From Prescottella defluvii (GTDB taxonomy: Bacteria > Actinomycetota > Actinomycetes > Mycobacteriales > Mycobacteriaceae): a stretch of 57,953 nucleotides of DNA. The position numbers were made by a program, and so were the translations under genes. Of this stretch, positions 42,919 to 50,809 are shown piece after piece. Each line of letters opens with the position of its first letter. Position 1 is the first letter of the stretch. Under the pieces are notes generated by a model. That model saw only the letters and a list, made by a program, of their open reading frames with translations. It did not search any database and was not told the origin of the DNA. The DNA lies in the NCBI RefSeq assembly GCF_000738775.1, contig NZ_JPOC01000041.1, forward strand, positions 1 to 57,953, given 5' to 3'.

Positions 42919-44016
42919 TCAACAGATCCGCGGCAGCGGATCACCGACGAGCATGTCCACGATCCGGCTGCCGCCGAACGCCGTTCGCAGCGCGACGATG
43001 CCCTCGGGTTCGGCGAGGATCTCGCCGACGACGGCAGCGTCCTCGCCACCCGGGCAGCTGCGCAGCGCCGTCACCGCGGCCTCCGTCTCGGCTGCCGCGA
43101 CCACCGCCACGAACTTGCCTTCGTTCGCGACGTACAGCGGGTCGATGCCGAGCAGGTCGCACGCGCCCAGCACCTGCGGCTGCACCGGCAGCGCCTCCTC
43201 GTCGAGAACGACGGCGAACCCGGTGGACTGGGCCAGCTCGTTGCAGACTGTGCCGACACCACCGCGCGTCGCGTCGCGCATCCACCGGGTGGACGGTGCG
43301 GCATCCAGCAGCGCATGCACCAGAGCGTTGACCGGCGCTGTGTCGGAACGGATGTCGGCCTCGATCGCGAGTTCGCCGCGCGCCAGCATCACGGCCATGC
43401 CGTGCTCGCCCATGGTGCCGGACAACAGCACCCGGTCCCCCGGTTGCACGTACTCGGGGCCCAACCGCGTCGTGACCGGCAGCGCGCCGACGCCGGCGGT
43501 GCAGATGTAGACGCCGTCCGCCGCGCCCTTCCCGACCACCTTGGTGTCCCCGGTGACCACGTGCACACCGGCCTGCGCCGCCGAATCGGCGATGTCCCGG
43601 ACGATCTCGCGCAGCAACGCGATGGGAAATCCCTCCTCGATGACGAAGGCCGCCGACAGCCACAGCGGCCGCGCACCGGAGACCGCGAGGTCGTTGACGG
43701 TGCCGTGGACGGCGAGGTTGCCGATCGATCCGCCCGGGAACTGCAACGGCTGCACCACGAACGAGTCGGTGGAGAAGGCGATTCGTTCGCCCGACGGCAG
43801 GCTCAGCGCCGCGGCGTCACCGAGTTGCTCGAGGTGCGGATTGCGTAGCGCCTCCACGAACACCGAGTCCACCAGTGCAGCCGACGATTTCCCGCCCGCC
43901 CCGTGGGCCAGCGTCACCACGTCCTCGAGCAACCTGGGCCGACGTTTACGGAAGGACGCGATGCGGTCCAGCACCCGGTCCTCGCGCTCGGTGGCCGTCC
44001 TGGGTTCGGTTGCCAT
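42919..44016 (-). CDS. hypE: hydrogenase maturation factor HypE
   Basis: 365 residues from ATG 44016, chosen because AGGAGG lies eight bases upstream and it begins two bases after the preceding stop; the frame itself is open to 44091. HypE dehydrates the carbamoyl group on its C-terminal Cys to a nitrile. The AIR-synthase-like fold is shown by T-L-A-H-G-A-G-G-K, T-D-S-F-V-V-Q-P, H-G-T-V-N-D-L-A-V-S-G and T-G-D-T-K-V-V. The C-terminus P-R-I-C is the canonical modified end. It works with HypF, HypC and HypD from the same operon. Confidence 0.97.
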   Translation of the reverse strand: MATEPRTATEREDRVLDRIASFRKRRPRLLEDVVTLAHGAGGKSSAALVDSVFVEALRNPHLEQLGDAAALSLPSGERIAFSTDSFVVQPLQFPGGSIGNLAVHGTVNDLAVSGARPLWLSAAFVIEEGFPIALLREIVRDIADSAAQAGVHVVTGDTKVVGKGAADGVYICTAGVGALPVTTRLGPEYVQPGDRVLLSGTMGEHGMAVMLARGELAIEADIRSDTAPVNALVHALLDAAPSTRWMRDATRGGVGTVCNELAQSTGFAVVLDEEALPVQPQVLGACDLLGIDPLYVANEGKFVAVVAAAETEAAVTALRSCPGGEDAAVVGEILAEPEGIVALRTAFGGSRIVDMLVGDPLPRIC

Positions 44017-44018
44017 GG

Positions 44019-44726
44019 CTAACCCTCCTGTCCCGGTGTCGCGGTCGAACGCTCGGGTTCCGGTAGAAGTCGTCCCTGGGCCGCCGCCCACAACCGGTAG
44101 CCGACGAGAGCGTGGCTCTCCTGGATGCGGTGGATGCTCTGCGACCGGATGGTGAAGCAGTAGTCCAGGTCGTCGCTGACGGCCATCCGGCCGCCGTCGT
44201 GGCCGGCGAATCCGATCGTGAGCAGCCCACGTCGGCGCGCCTCCGCCAGCGCGATCATCAGGTCGTCCGAATTACCGGACGTCGACAGCGCGATCGCGAT
44301 GTCGTGCGGGCGGGCGTGCGCGATGATCTGCCGCGAGAAGATCAGGTCGAAGCCGACATCGTTGCCGAGCGCGGTGACGACCGCCTGGTCCGCGGCCAGC
44401 GACCACGCCGCGACGGGCCGCCCGCGGGCCGGTCGGCTGAACAGCGATGCGAGCGTCGCGGCATCCGTCGAACTACCGCCGTTGCCGAACGTGTAGAGCC
44501 GACCGCCGTCGGCGAACCGCTCGGCCATCCGGGCCCCGGCCTCGTCGATGCGCTCGCCCCATTCGGTGACCGAGTCGCGCTGCAGCCGGGCACTTTCCGC
44601 TGCCTTGTCCCGGGCCGACGCGGCGAGGTCGTCGAGGAGCGTGTCGGCGCCCTGCTCGTGGGCCTCGATGAAGGGATACAGGAAGTCCGTGCCCTCCGGC
44701 GCGGACTCGGGACCCGTGCCGCTCAT
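44019..44726 (-). CDS. GmhA-like SIS protein without catalytic residues
   Basis: 235 residues from ATG 44726, overlapping the previous stop (ATGA). It looks like a sedoheptulose-7-phosphate isomerase: F-G-N-G-G-S-S-T-D-A (80-89), A-L-G-N-D-V-G-F-D-L-I-F-S-R-Q (119-133), L-S-T-S-G-N-S (148-153 region), and R-I-Q-E-S-H (200-205). By eye alignment with E. coli GmhA, the catalytic Glu65 is Leu95, His61 is Thr91 and His180 is Tyr210, while Gln172 (here Gln202) and the phosphate-binding loops stay. So it should bind a sugar phosphate or similar ligand but not isomerise it. Position between maturation genes suggests a part in hydrogenase assembly. Confidence 0.85.
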   Translation of the reverse strand: MSGTGPESAPEGTDFLYPFIEAHEQGADTLLDDLAASARDKAAESARLQRDSVTEWGERIDEAGARMAERFADGGRLYTFGNGGSSTDAATLASLFSRPARGRPVAAWSLAADQAVVTALGNDVGFDLIFSRQIIAHARPHDIAIALSTSGNSDDLMIALAEARRRGLLTIGFAGHDGGRMAVSDDLDYCFTIRSQSIHRIQESHALVGYRLWAAAQGRLLPEPERSTATPGQEG

Positions 44727-45469
44727 CGCCGCACCTCCTCGCCGGATTCGACGCGGGTGATCGCCGCGCCGCCGTGGATCAGCAGCAAATCCCGTTCGGC
44801 GACGTCGTCGATCAACGTCGCATCCACCCGTTCCTCCCCCGCCGCGGTGCGCACCAGGACGCCGTCGAACGAATTCACCGGTACCAGCACCACTTCCGCG
44901 AGCCGTGCCTCGTCGCTGCACGTGACGCACACGTCGTCGGCGCAGTCGGCCGGTTCCGGGTCGCGGAGCAGTCCCGGATGTTCGAAGCACACGTGCGTGA
45001 GTTCCCACAGCAGGTGGTACATCAGCACGAACCGTCCGGTTGCGGGGACCATCGGGTCGTCGGAGTCCACCCACAGGATGTGGGTGGCCGCGCCGGCGCC
45101 GGGTCGGGGACCCGAGCCGATCCAGATCGTGTCGGTGCCCCAGGCCGGCGCGCGGCGCATGATGTCGCGGACCTGCGGTTGGTCCGCGGACGCCACCGCG
45201 AGGATCACATCGCCCGGCCGGGCCGCGACACGGCACTGCGCCACCGGATCCGGTTCCACGAGCGACACCGACGGCAACGCCCGCTTCCCCATGATCACGG
45301 GATGGACGAACTCGACCGCCACGTGGTGCGCGTGCGGTTCCCACTGCGGCGAGACCACCCACAGTGTCGCGCCGTTGTGGAATCTGCGGGCCAGTGCCAG
45401 CGCAGATGCCGCCAGATCCGCGGACAGTTCGCGGTCGATCAGTTCCACCCGGGTGTCGCTCGTCGTCAT
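44723..45469 (-). CDS. fusion of SIS-like domain with HypC-like domain
   Basis: 248 residues from ATG 45469, which overlaps the hypF stop by four bases. Residues about 12-165 resemble a degenerate SIS fold (a Rossmann-like alternation with G-D-V-I-L-A-V-A-S-A-D-Q-P at 86-98), without the usual Ser/Thr-rich sugar-phosphate loop. Residues about 180-242 look like a HypC/HupF barrel: V-C-V-T-C-S-D-E-A with Cys181 and Cys184, then D-L-L-L-I-H-G-G-A-A-I-T-R-V. The Cys is internal, so it cannot work as HypC Cys2 does. The next gene also has a SIS fold, so the two may pair. Role in maturation is inference. Confidence 0.8.
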   Translation of the reverse strand: MTTSDTRVELIDRELSADLAASALALARRFHNGATLWVVSPQWEPHAHHVAVEFVHPVIMGKRALPSVSLVEPDPVAQCRVAARPGDVILAVASADQPQVRDIMRRAPAWGTDTIWIGSGPRPGAGAATHILWVDSDDPMVPATGRFVLMYHLLWELTHVCFEHPGLLRDPEPADCADDVCVTCSDEARLAEVVLVPVNSFDGVLVRTAAGEERVDATLIDDVAERDLLLIHGGAAITRVESGEEVRR

Positions 45470-47850
45470 GGTTGCATCCCCTCGGTCGCCTCGGTCCGTC
45501 CGCACCGCTCCGCCTCGAGCGCCGCGAGTCCCAGCACCGCCTGCCCCAGCGACAACCCGCCGTCGTTGGGCGGCACCACGTGGTGGGTCAGCACGGTCAG
45601 CCCCGCGCCCTCCAGTCGGCGGCGCAGCAGCGACGTCAGCAGCCGGTTCTGGAACACCCCGCCAGTCAGTCCGACGACGTCGATGCCCGCCGCCCGGGCG
45701 ACGCCCACGGCGAGGCGTGCGGTGGCCGCGGCCAGGGCGTGATGGAATCCGAGCGCCAGTTCCGGAACCGGCGTGCCCGCGCGGACACTCGTCACGAGTC
45801 CGTCGAGCAACTCGCCGAGAAGCAGTTGCCCGCCGGCGGCCTGCATCCCGATCGGCGCGGGGCTGCGGGCGGTGCGGGCCAGCGCCTCGAGTTCGATCGC
45901 GGCCTGCGCCTCGTAGCTCACCCGGTGCCGGATCCCGAGCAGCGAGGCGACGCCGTCGAACAGCCGTCCGACGCTCGTGGTCCGGACGCAGCCCTGTCCC
46001 GACTCCAATTGCGCTGCCACAACTGCTCGTTCGTCGGCCTCCAGGGCCCGGCCGCAGGGCAGGTCGGCGGAATCGAGACCGGCCTCGTGCAGCAGCGCCA
46101 GCGCCACCCGTGCCGGGTTGCGGACCGCGGCATCGCCGCCCGGCAGCGAGAACGGCTGCAGGTGCCCCACACGGGCGGTGTCGAGGAGATCGGTGCCCAC
46201 CCGGAGCATCTCACCGCCCCACACGGTGCGATCACAGCCGTAGCCGGTTCCGTCGAAGGCGATGCCCAGCAACGGTGTTCCGATCAGCCGGTGCTCGGCG
46301 GCCAGCGCCGCGACATGCGCGTGGTGGTGCTGGACGGTGTGCAGGTCCACGCCGGCCCGGTCGCTGAAGTCCTCCGCCCACCGCCGGGTCGCGTACCCGG
46401 GATGCGCGTCGGCCACCACCAGTGTGGGCCGGACGTCGTGCAGCGCCGACAGCAGCGCCACGGACGCGTCGAAGGCGCGTCGGCTCTCCAGGCTGCCCAT
46501 GTCACCGAGGTGCGCGGAGCAGAAGGCGAAGTCCTGCCGGGTGAGGCAGAAGGTGTTCTTCACCTCCGCACCCACCGCCAGCACGGCCGGGCCGGGCCGA
46601 TCCAACAGCACCGGCAGCGGCGCGTAGCCGCGGGACCGCCGGATCGGCTGGATCTCGCCGTCCACGACCCTGAGCACCGAGTCCTCGCACGGCACCGCGA
46701 TGTCCCGGTCGTGCATCAGGAAGGCGTCGGCGATGCCACCGAGACGGTGCCGCGCATCGTCGTTGTCGAAGCACAGCGGTTCGCCGCCACGGTTCCCGGA
46801 CGTCATCACCAGCAGGCGCGGCGGCCGGACGTCGCTGCCGGGCACCGGGACGAACAGCAGGTGGTGCAGCGGCGCGTACGGCAGCAGCACGCCCACCTCG
46901 TCCAGACCCGGCGCCACGTCCGGGACCACGGCGACTCCCGCGGTCTTCCGCAGCAACACGATCGGGCGCGGAGGGCTCCGCAGCACCGCACGCTCGGCAG
47001 CGTCGACGCGGCACACCGCCCGCGCTGCCGACAGGTCCGCCGCCATCACCGCGAACGGTTTGGCAGGACGGTGCTTTCGCTCCCGCAGTCGTCGCACCGC
47101 GTCCGGGTTGCCGGCGTCGCACACCAGGTGGAATCCGCCGATCCCCTTCACTGCGACGATGCCCCCGGCGCCGAGTTCCCGATGCACCCGCTCGAGCACC
47201 GCGTCGTCGCCGTCGATTCGGACCCCGTTCGCCTCCAGGAAGATTCGCGGCCCGCAGTCCGGGCAGCAGATCGGCTGCGCGTGGTACCGCCGGTCGGTGG
47301 GGTCGTGGTACTCGCGAGCGCACCGCGGGCACATCGGGAACCGCGCCATCGTCGTCGCGGGCCGGTCGTACGGCAGGTCGGTGACGACGGTGAGGCGGGG
47401 ACCGCAGTTGGTGCAGTTCACGAACGGGTGCCGGTACCGCCGGTCGGCGGGATCGGCCATCTCGCGCGCGCAGTCCTCGCAGATCCCCACGTCGGGAGGG
47501 ACGAGGGTCCGCACACCGGCGGCGTGCCTGCTGGGCACGATCCGGAAGTCTCGCGCGCCGTCGCCGTGGACCGGCATCGGCGCGACCGTCACCTCCAGCA
47601 CCACCGCCAGCGGCGGTGCGTCCCGCCGCACCCGCTCGGCGAACTCGGCCAGCGCCCCCGGCGAGCCCTCGACCTCGACGAACACCGACACCTCGTCGTT
47701 GCCGCAGTGTCCGGTCAGCCCGAGACCGGCGGCCAGGCGCGCCACGAACGGACGGAACCCCACACCCTGCACCACCCCGCGCACGATCACCCGGTGCCGC
47801 GCCACCGCGGCCCGGTTCGCCAGCACGGTGTCGGCCGCCTCGGCCGTCAC
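45466..47850 (-). CDS. hypF: carbamoyltransferase HypF
   Basis: 794 residues from GTG 47850, overlapping the hypC stop (GTGA). HypF turns carbamoyl phosphate into the cyanide ligand precursor and passes it to HypE. Domains in order: acylphosphatase-like (V-R-G-V-V-Q-G-V-G-F-R-P-F near residue 17), two zinc-finger pairs (C-E-D-C, C-T-N-C, C-P-R-C, C-C-P-D-C), a YrdC domain (K-G-I-G-G-F-H-L, K-x-R-P-x-K-P-F) and a Kae1-like domain with H-H-x-A-H and G-x-x-F-D-G-T-G-Y-G. Length matches the family (about 750-800). Confidence 0.96.
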   Translation of the reverse strand: MTAEAADTVLANRAAVARHRVIVRGVVQGVGFRPFVARLAAGLGLTGHCGNDEVSVFVEVEGSPGALAEFAERVRRDAPPLAVVLEVTVAPMPVHGDGARDFRIVPSRHAAGVRTLVPPDVGICEDCAREMADPADRRYRHPFVNCTNCGPRLTVVTDLPYDRPATTMARFPMCPRCAREYHDPTDRRYHAQPICCPDCGPRIFLEANGVRIDGDDAVLERVHRELGAGGIVAVKGIGGFHLVCDAGNPDAVRRLRERKHRPAKPFAVMAADLSAARAVCRVDAAERAVLRSPPRPIVLLRKTAGVAVVPDVAPGLDEVGVLLPYAPLHHLLFVPVPGSDVRPPRLLVMTSGNRGGEPLCFDNDDARHRLGGIADAFLMHDRDIAVPCEDSVLRVVDGEIQPIRRSRGYAPLPVLLDRPGPAVLAVGAEVKNTFCLTRQDFAFCSAHLGDMGSLESRRAFDASVALLSALHDVRPTLVVADAHPGYATRRWAEDFSDRAGVDLHTVQHHHAHVAALAAEHRLIGTPLLGIAFDGTGYGCDRTVWGGEMLRVGTDLLDTARVGHLQPFSLPGGDAAVRNPARVALALLHEAGLDSADLPCGRALEADERAVVAAQLESGQGCVRTTSVGRLFDGVASLLGIRHRVSYEAQAAIELEALARTARSPAPIGMQAAGGQLLLGELLDGLVTSVRAGTPVPELALGFHHALAAATARLAVGVARAAGIDVVGLTGGVFQNRLLTSLLRRRLEGAGLTVLTHHVVPPNDGGLSLGQAVLGLAALEAERCGRTEATEGMQP

Positions 47851-48113
47851 GGCGGACCGCCCAGCTCGCCCGGCACGTCGCGAGGGCGCCCCATCAGTTC
47901 CAGCCCCGCCATCGCCTGCTCGGCACCGGCAGCATCGACGCGTTCCACCGCGAACCCCATGTGGATCACCACCCAGTCGCCGGGAGTGAGGGTCGTGTCG
48001 TCGAGCATGCCGATGTTGACCTTGCGCGCGCTGCCCGCCACGTCCACGAGCGCCAACTGGCCGCCGTAGCCGTCGAGCATCCGGATCACTCGACCCGGGA
48101 TTCCCAGACACAT
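47847..48113 (-). CDS. hypC: hydrogenase maturation chaperone HypC (copy 2)
   Basis: 88 residues from ATG 48113. The frame also has GTG 48116, but only the ATG puts Cys at position 2, as HypC requires (M-C-L-G-I-P-G-R-V). The G-D-W-V-V-I-H-M-G-F-A-V-E-R-V-D motif completes the barrel. It shares about half its residues with copy 1 and has a longer tail. It is next to the protease and hypF, so it may escort the large subunit to late steps while copy 1 works with HypD; that split is inference. Confidence 0.93.
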   Translation of the reverse strand: MCLGIPGRVIRMLDGYGGQLALVDVAGSARKVNIGMLDDTTLTPGDWVVIHMGFAVERVDAAGAEQAMAGLELMGRPRDVPGELGGPP

Positions 48114-48116
48114 CAC

Positions 48117-48611
48117 TCAGCCCTCCACCCCGACGCCGGCACCGAACTCCGCGAGGACCGCGCGGGCCGCGTCCACGGCGGCGGGGACCGCCCGCGCGAC
48201 CGGTCCGGACAGCCCGATCCCCTCGTCGACGTCCCGCACCTGGCACCCGATCACGACGGTGCGCGGCAGCGCGCCCCCCAATGCCGCGAGGCTCGCGAAC
48301 ACCGACGCCGGATCCATCCCGTGCGCGTCGAGTCGCGGCGACGTGTCCGGCAGTTCCCGGTTCACCTCGAACACGCGTATCGCGCCCGGGGTTCCGCGGT
48401 CCGGCACCGCATCCACCAGGATCAACCCGTCCCAGCCGCCCAGCAGGTCGTACGCGAGGTGCATGCCCCGGATCCCGTAATCCTCCGCACGCACACCCTC
48501 CGGGAGTGATCCCCCGGCCACCGCCTGCAACACCGCCGGCCCGAAGCCGTCGTCGCCGAGGAAGATGTTGCCGATACCTGCGAGCAGGACACGCGGAGGT
48601 GCGGACGTCAC
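48117..48611 (-). CDS. hydrogenase maturation protease (HyaD/HybD family)
   Basis: 164 residues from GTG 48611. The family start G-I-G-N-I-F-L-G-D-D-G-F-G (about 12-24) holds the nickel-sensing acidic residue, a second one is in V-D-A-V-P-D (about 66-71), and a His in D-A-H-G-M (about 95-99) completes the site. It removes the C-terminal extension of the large subunit after nickel insertion, here 22 residues after His575 of the large subunit. It starts four bases after the small membrane peptide gene. Confidence 0.93.
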   Translation of the reverse strand: MTSAPPRVLLAGIGNIFLGDDGFGPAVLQAVAGGSLPEGVRAEDYGIRGMHLAYDLLGGWDGLILVDAVPDRGTPGAIRVFEVNRELPDTSPRLDAHGMDPASVFASLAALGGALPRTVVIGCQVRDVDEGIGLSGPVARAVPAAVDAARAVLAEFGAGVGVEG

Positions 48612-48615
48612 GGCG

Positions 48616-48735
48616 TCACATCCGACGCATCCGCAGATACCGCTGCATGTCCGGGATCGAACGCACCGTGATCCACACGCCGGCCGCTGCCACCGCCGCG
48701 AACAACACGGTGGAGAACATTCCTACTGCCCTCAT
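48616..48735 (-). CDS. 39-residue single-helix membrane peptide (DUF6893-like)
   Basis: ATG 48735, overlapping the previous stop by four bases (ATGA), to TGA at 48616-48618. Residues about 5-24 form one transmembrane helix (M-F-S-T-V-L-F-A-A-V-A-A-A-G-V-W), followed by a basic tail R-Y-L-R-M-R-R-M. Its overlaps on both sides of the operon and the conserved position of similar tiny proteins in actinobacterial group 1h operons support a real gene. It could tether the hydrogenase complex, or one of the unknown proteins, to the membrane; this is inference. Confidence 0.72.
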   Translation of the reverse strand: MRAVGMFSTVLFAAVAAAGVWITVRSIPDMQRYLRMRRM

Positions 48736-50171
48736 GACTGATTCTCCTCTCGCTCGTTCGCCGAAACTCCCTGCGAATCGAGTGGTTCCACTTCGTCCGG
48801 CGCGAAGTACAGGTAGCGGCCGTACCAGTCGTGCAGTTCCGCCGCGGGATCGTCGACGAGCACCACCCCGACGTGTGTGCCGCCGTCCACATCCGCGTGG
48901 ACGGTCGCCACCCGCGCCACCCGGCCGGCGAAGAACAGGTCCTGCGCGTCGGCGCGCCGGGACGGCCGCAGCCGCACCAGGCTCCCCTTCGCGACACGTA
49001 CGCCGCCGACGAGGACGCCGTCCTGCCCGGGACGAACGGTGGTATCGGCGGCCGGATCCCACCACGGGACGTCGTCGGGCACCTCGGGGACCAGGCCACC
49101 GGGGGTGACGAACGTCGGGGGTTCGGCGAGCCCGGCACCGAAGGCCCGCGGATCGCGCAGCGCCCCGTGCAACTGCTGCATCTCGGCGGCCGTCATGCTG
49201 TCGCACCGGTCGATGATCTGCGCCGCCCGCGGGTCGGTCGCGCGCGCCTGCGCCTTCTCCGCGTCGGTCATCGTCATGACACGGAGGGTGAGGATCTCGT
49301 CGATCTCGGTGGCGTCGAACAGGTCTCCGCCGCTCTCCTGCGCCACCTCCGGGTGGTCGTACAGGATGATCGGCGTGGCCAGCACGATGTCACCGGTCCC
49401 CGGCGCGGACGGGTCCGGCTCACCCGCGAGCACCGGGTAGCACCGGAACTGCCGGCAACCGGCCACCGCGTCGGCGAACCCGGCGGGTGGGTCGAGCAGC
49501 GACACGAAACGACCGCCGGCGACCGAGAGCACCAGGTGGGCACCGATGAACGAGTGCCGGATCGCGGTGTCCTTCGCCGCGACGTCCGGGCGGGCCAGGT
49601 CGTCGAGGCGCGCCTCGTTCCGGACGTCGACACCCAACCGGACCGCAGCACCCACAGTCGTCGCGCGCAGATCGACCCTGCCGCGCAACGGGAACCGTTC
49701 GCGGACGAGACGACCCGCGGCGCCGACCGATTCGGTGTCGCTGCCGCCAGGAACCCTGATCTCGCGTTCGGTGCCGGCGAGCAATTCGGGCATGGTGACC
49801 GCGCCGAGCGGAATCTCCACCTCCACGGCCTCGTCCCAGCTCACCCAGGTCTGCCCGTCGGCCACGAGTTCCGGGACGGGCGCGTACCCAGCGGCGCCGG
49901 ACGCCTCCGCGGTGCGGACCTGCAGTTGCAGGAACCGCAGCACCGGCTCGACGACGACGTCGTCCGATGCCCGGTCGAGCACGCAGTCGACGTGCATCGA
50001 CGCGTCCTCCCCGAGCCCCCGCTCGGCGGCGCCGACGGGCCCCACGACACCGAACTGCCAGCGCGACTGGTTCTTTCCCGATGTGGACCGATAGGGGTAC
50101 AGCAGGTAGCCCTCGTAGAGGATTGCGTCGGCCACTGCGCGCAGCTGCGCCAGGTCGCGGACCCCGGTCAT
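48732..50171 (-). CDS. hydrogenase-operon protein of unknown function (479 residues)
   Basis: 479 residues from ATG 50171, overlapping the DUF6084 stop by four bases. Soluble, no signal peptide. An N-terminal L-Y-E-G-Y-L-L-Y-P-Y-R-S-T-S-G-K-N-Q-S-R-W-Q-F-G segment (about 18-42) is striking and likely conserved. The middle (about 90-290) is beta-rich; about 300-360 is helical with W-W-D-P-A-A; the C-terminus (about 400-470) with V-R-L-R-P-S-R-R-A-D-A-Q-D and D-D-P-A-A-E-L-H-D-W-Y-G-R-Y-L-Y-F-A-P-D-E looks like a small barrel. No catalytic motif is recognised. The gene family travels with the group 1h hydrogenase, hinting at a structural or assembly role. Confidence 0.78.
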   Translation of the reverse strand: MTGVRDLAQLRAVADAILYEGYLLYPYRSTSGKNQSRWQFGVVGPVGAAERGLGEDASMHVDCVLDRASDDVVVEPVLRFLQLQVRTAEASGAAGYAPVPELVADGQTWVSWDEAVEVEIPLGAVTMPELLAGTEREIRVPGGSDTESVGAAGRLVRERFPLRGRVDLRATTVGAAVRLGVDVRNEARLDDLARPDVAAKDTAIRHSFIGAHLVLSVAGGRFVSLLDPPAGFADAVAGCRQFRCYPVLAGEPDPSAPGTGDIVLATPIILYDHPEVAQESGGDLFDATEIDEILTLRVMTMTDAEKAQARATDPRAAQIIDRCDSMTAAEMQQLHGALRDPRAFGAGLAEPPTFVTPGGLVPEVPDDVPWWDPAADTTVRPGQDGVLVGGVRVAKGSLVRLRPSRRADAQDLFFAGRVARVATVHADVDGGTHVGVVLVDDPAAELHDWYGRYLYFAPDEVEPLDSQGVSANEREENQS

Positions 50172-50809
50172 GTCGCGACCTCCCCCACACCGTCGAGCAG
50201 TTCGGCCACGGCCTGATCGACCCCGAGCAGGCCGCGTGCCGCCTTGAACCGCACCAGCGCCGCGATCGTGTCGTGGTCCAGCCGGATCCACCCGTTCGAC
50301 GGGAAGTTCTGCCGCACCACATCGCGCCACACCTCGACCGGCATGTCGAACTGCGCCTCGCGGTCCCACGGCACTTGTTCGACACCGAAACCGTTGCTGC
50401 CCTTGGTGAAGACCGTTCCGCTGAACAGAAAGCTGAGGGGTACCGTGTCGCCCTCGAGCGCGTGCAGATACTTCGACGCGGTCACCTCGAAGTCGTACGT
50501 GCAGGGCATGACCAGTTCGGTCACGCATTCGCCGGTGAACCCCGGCACCACCGCTGTGGTGTGCAGCCACGGGAAGGTCGACAGGGTCGAGCCCCAGCGC
50601 TCCCGCGGCCCGAACAGGTCCAGCAGCCCCGCCTCCTCGGCGTCCGAGTAGCGACGCCGCCGCGGTTCGATCCGAATCTGACAGCGCAGCACCAGCGCAT
50701 GCACCGTCGCACCGGTGCTCTCCGTGATCCGCAGTCGCGCGATCAGGTTGGGGGTCACCGCGAACGACTCCGGCGCGATCGACAGCACCGTGAAATCCAC
50801 CGCCGTCAC
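50168..50809 (-). CDS. DUF6084 family protein
   Basis: 213 residues from GTG 50809, overlapping the DUF5947 stop (GTGA). The sequence is beta-rich: D-F-T-V-L-S-I-A-P-E, then A-L-V-L-R-C-Q-I-R-I-E-P-R-R-R-R-Y, L-D-L-F-G-P-R-E-R-W-G, L-W-H-type T-F-P-W-L-H-T-T and Y-D-F-E-V-T-A-S-K-Y, with W-D-R-E-A-Q-F-D-M-P near 160. I recognise this as the DUF6084 family, seen next to DUF5947 in group 1h operons. No metal-binding motif is obvious. Cytoplasmic; function unknown, probably tied to hydrogenase complex formation. Confidence 0.8.
   Translation of the reverse strand: MTAVDFTVLSIAPESFAVTPNLIARLRITESTGATVHALVLRCQIRIEPRRRRYSDAEEAGLLDLFGPRERWGSTLSTFPWLHTTAVVPGFTGECVTELVMPCTYDFEVTASKYLHALEGDTVPLSFLFSGTVFTKGSNGFGVEQVPWDREAQFDMPVEVWRDVVRQNFPSNGWIRLDHDTIAALVRFKAARGLLGVDQAVAELLDGVGEVAT

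Noticed and set aside
45364-48069. A 901-codon plus-strand ORF opposite hypF
   Set aside because: It is exactly antisense to hypF and its neighbours and has no family motifs.
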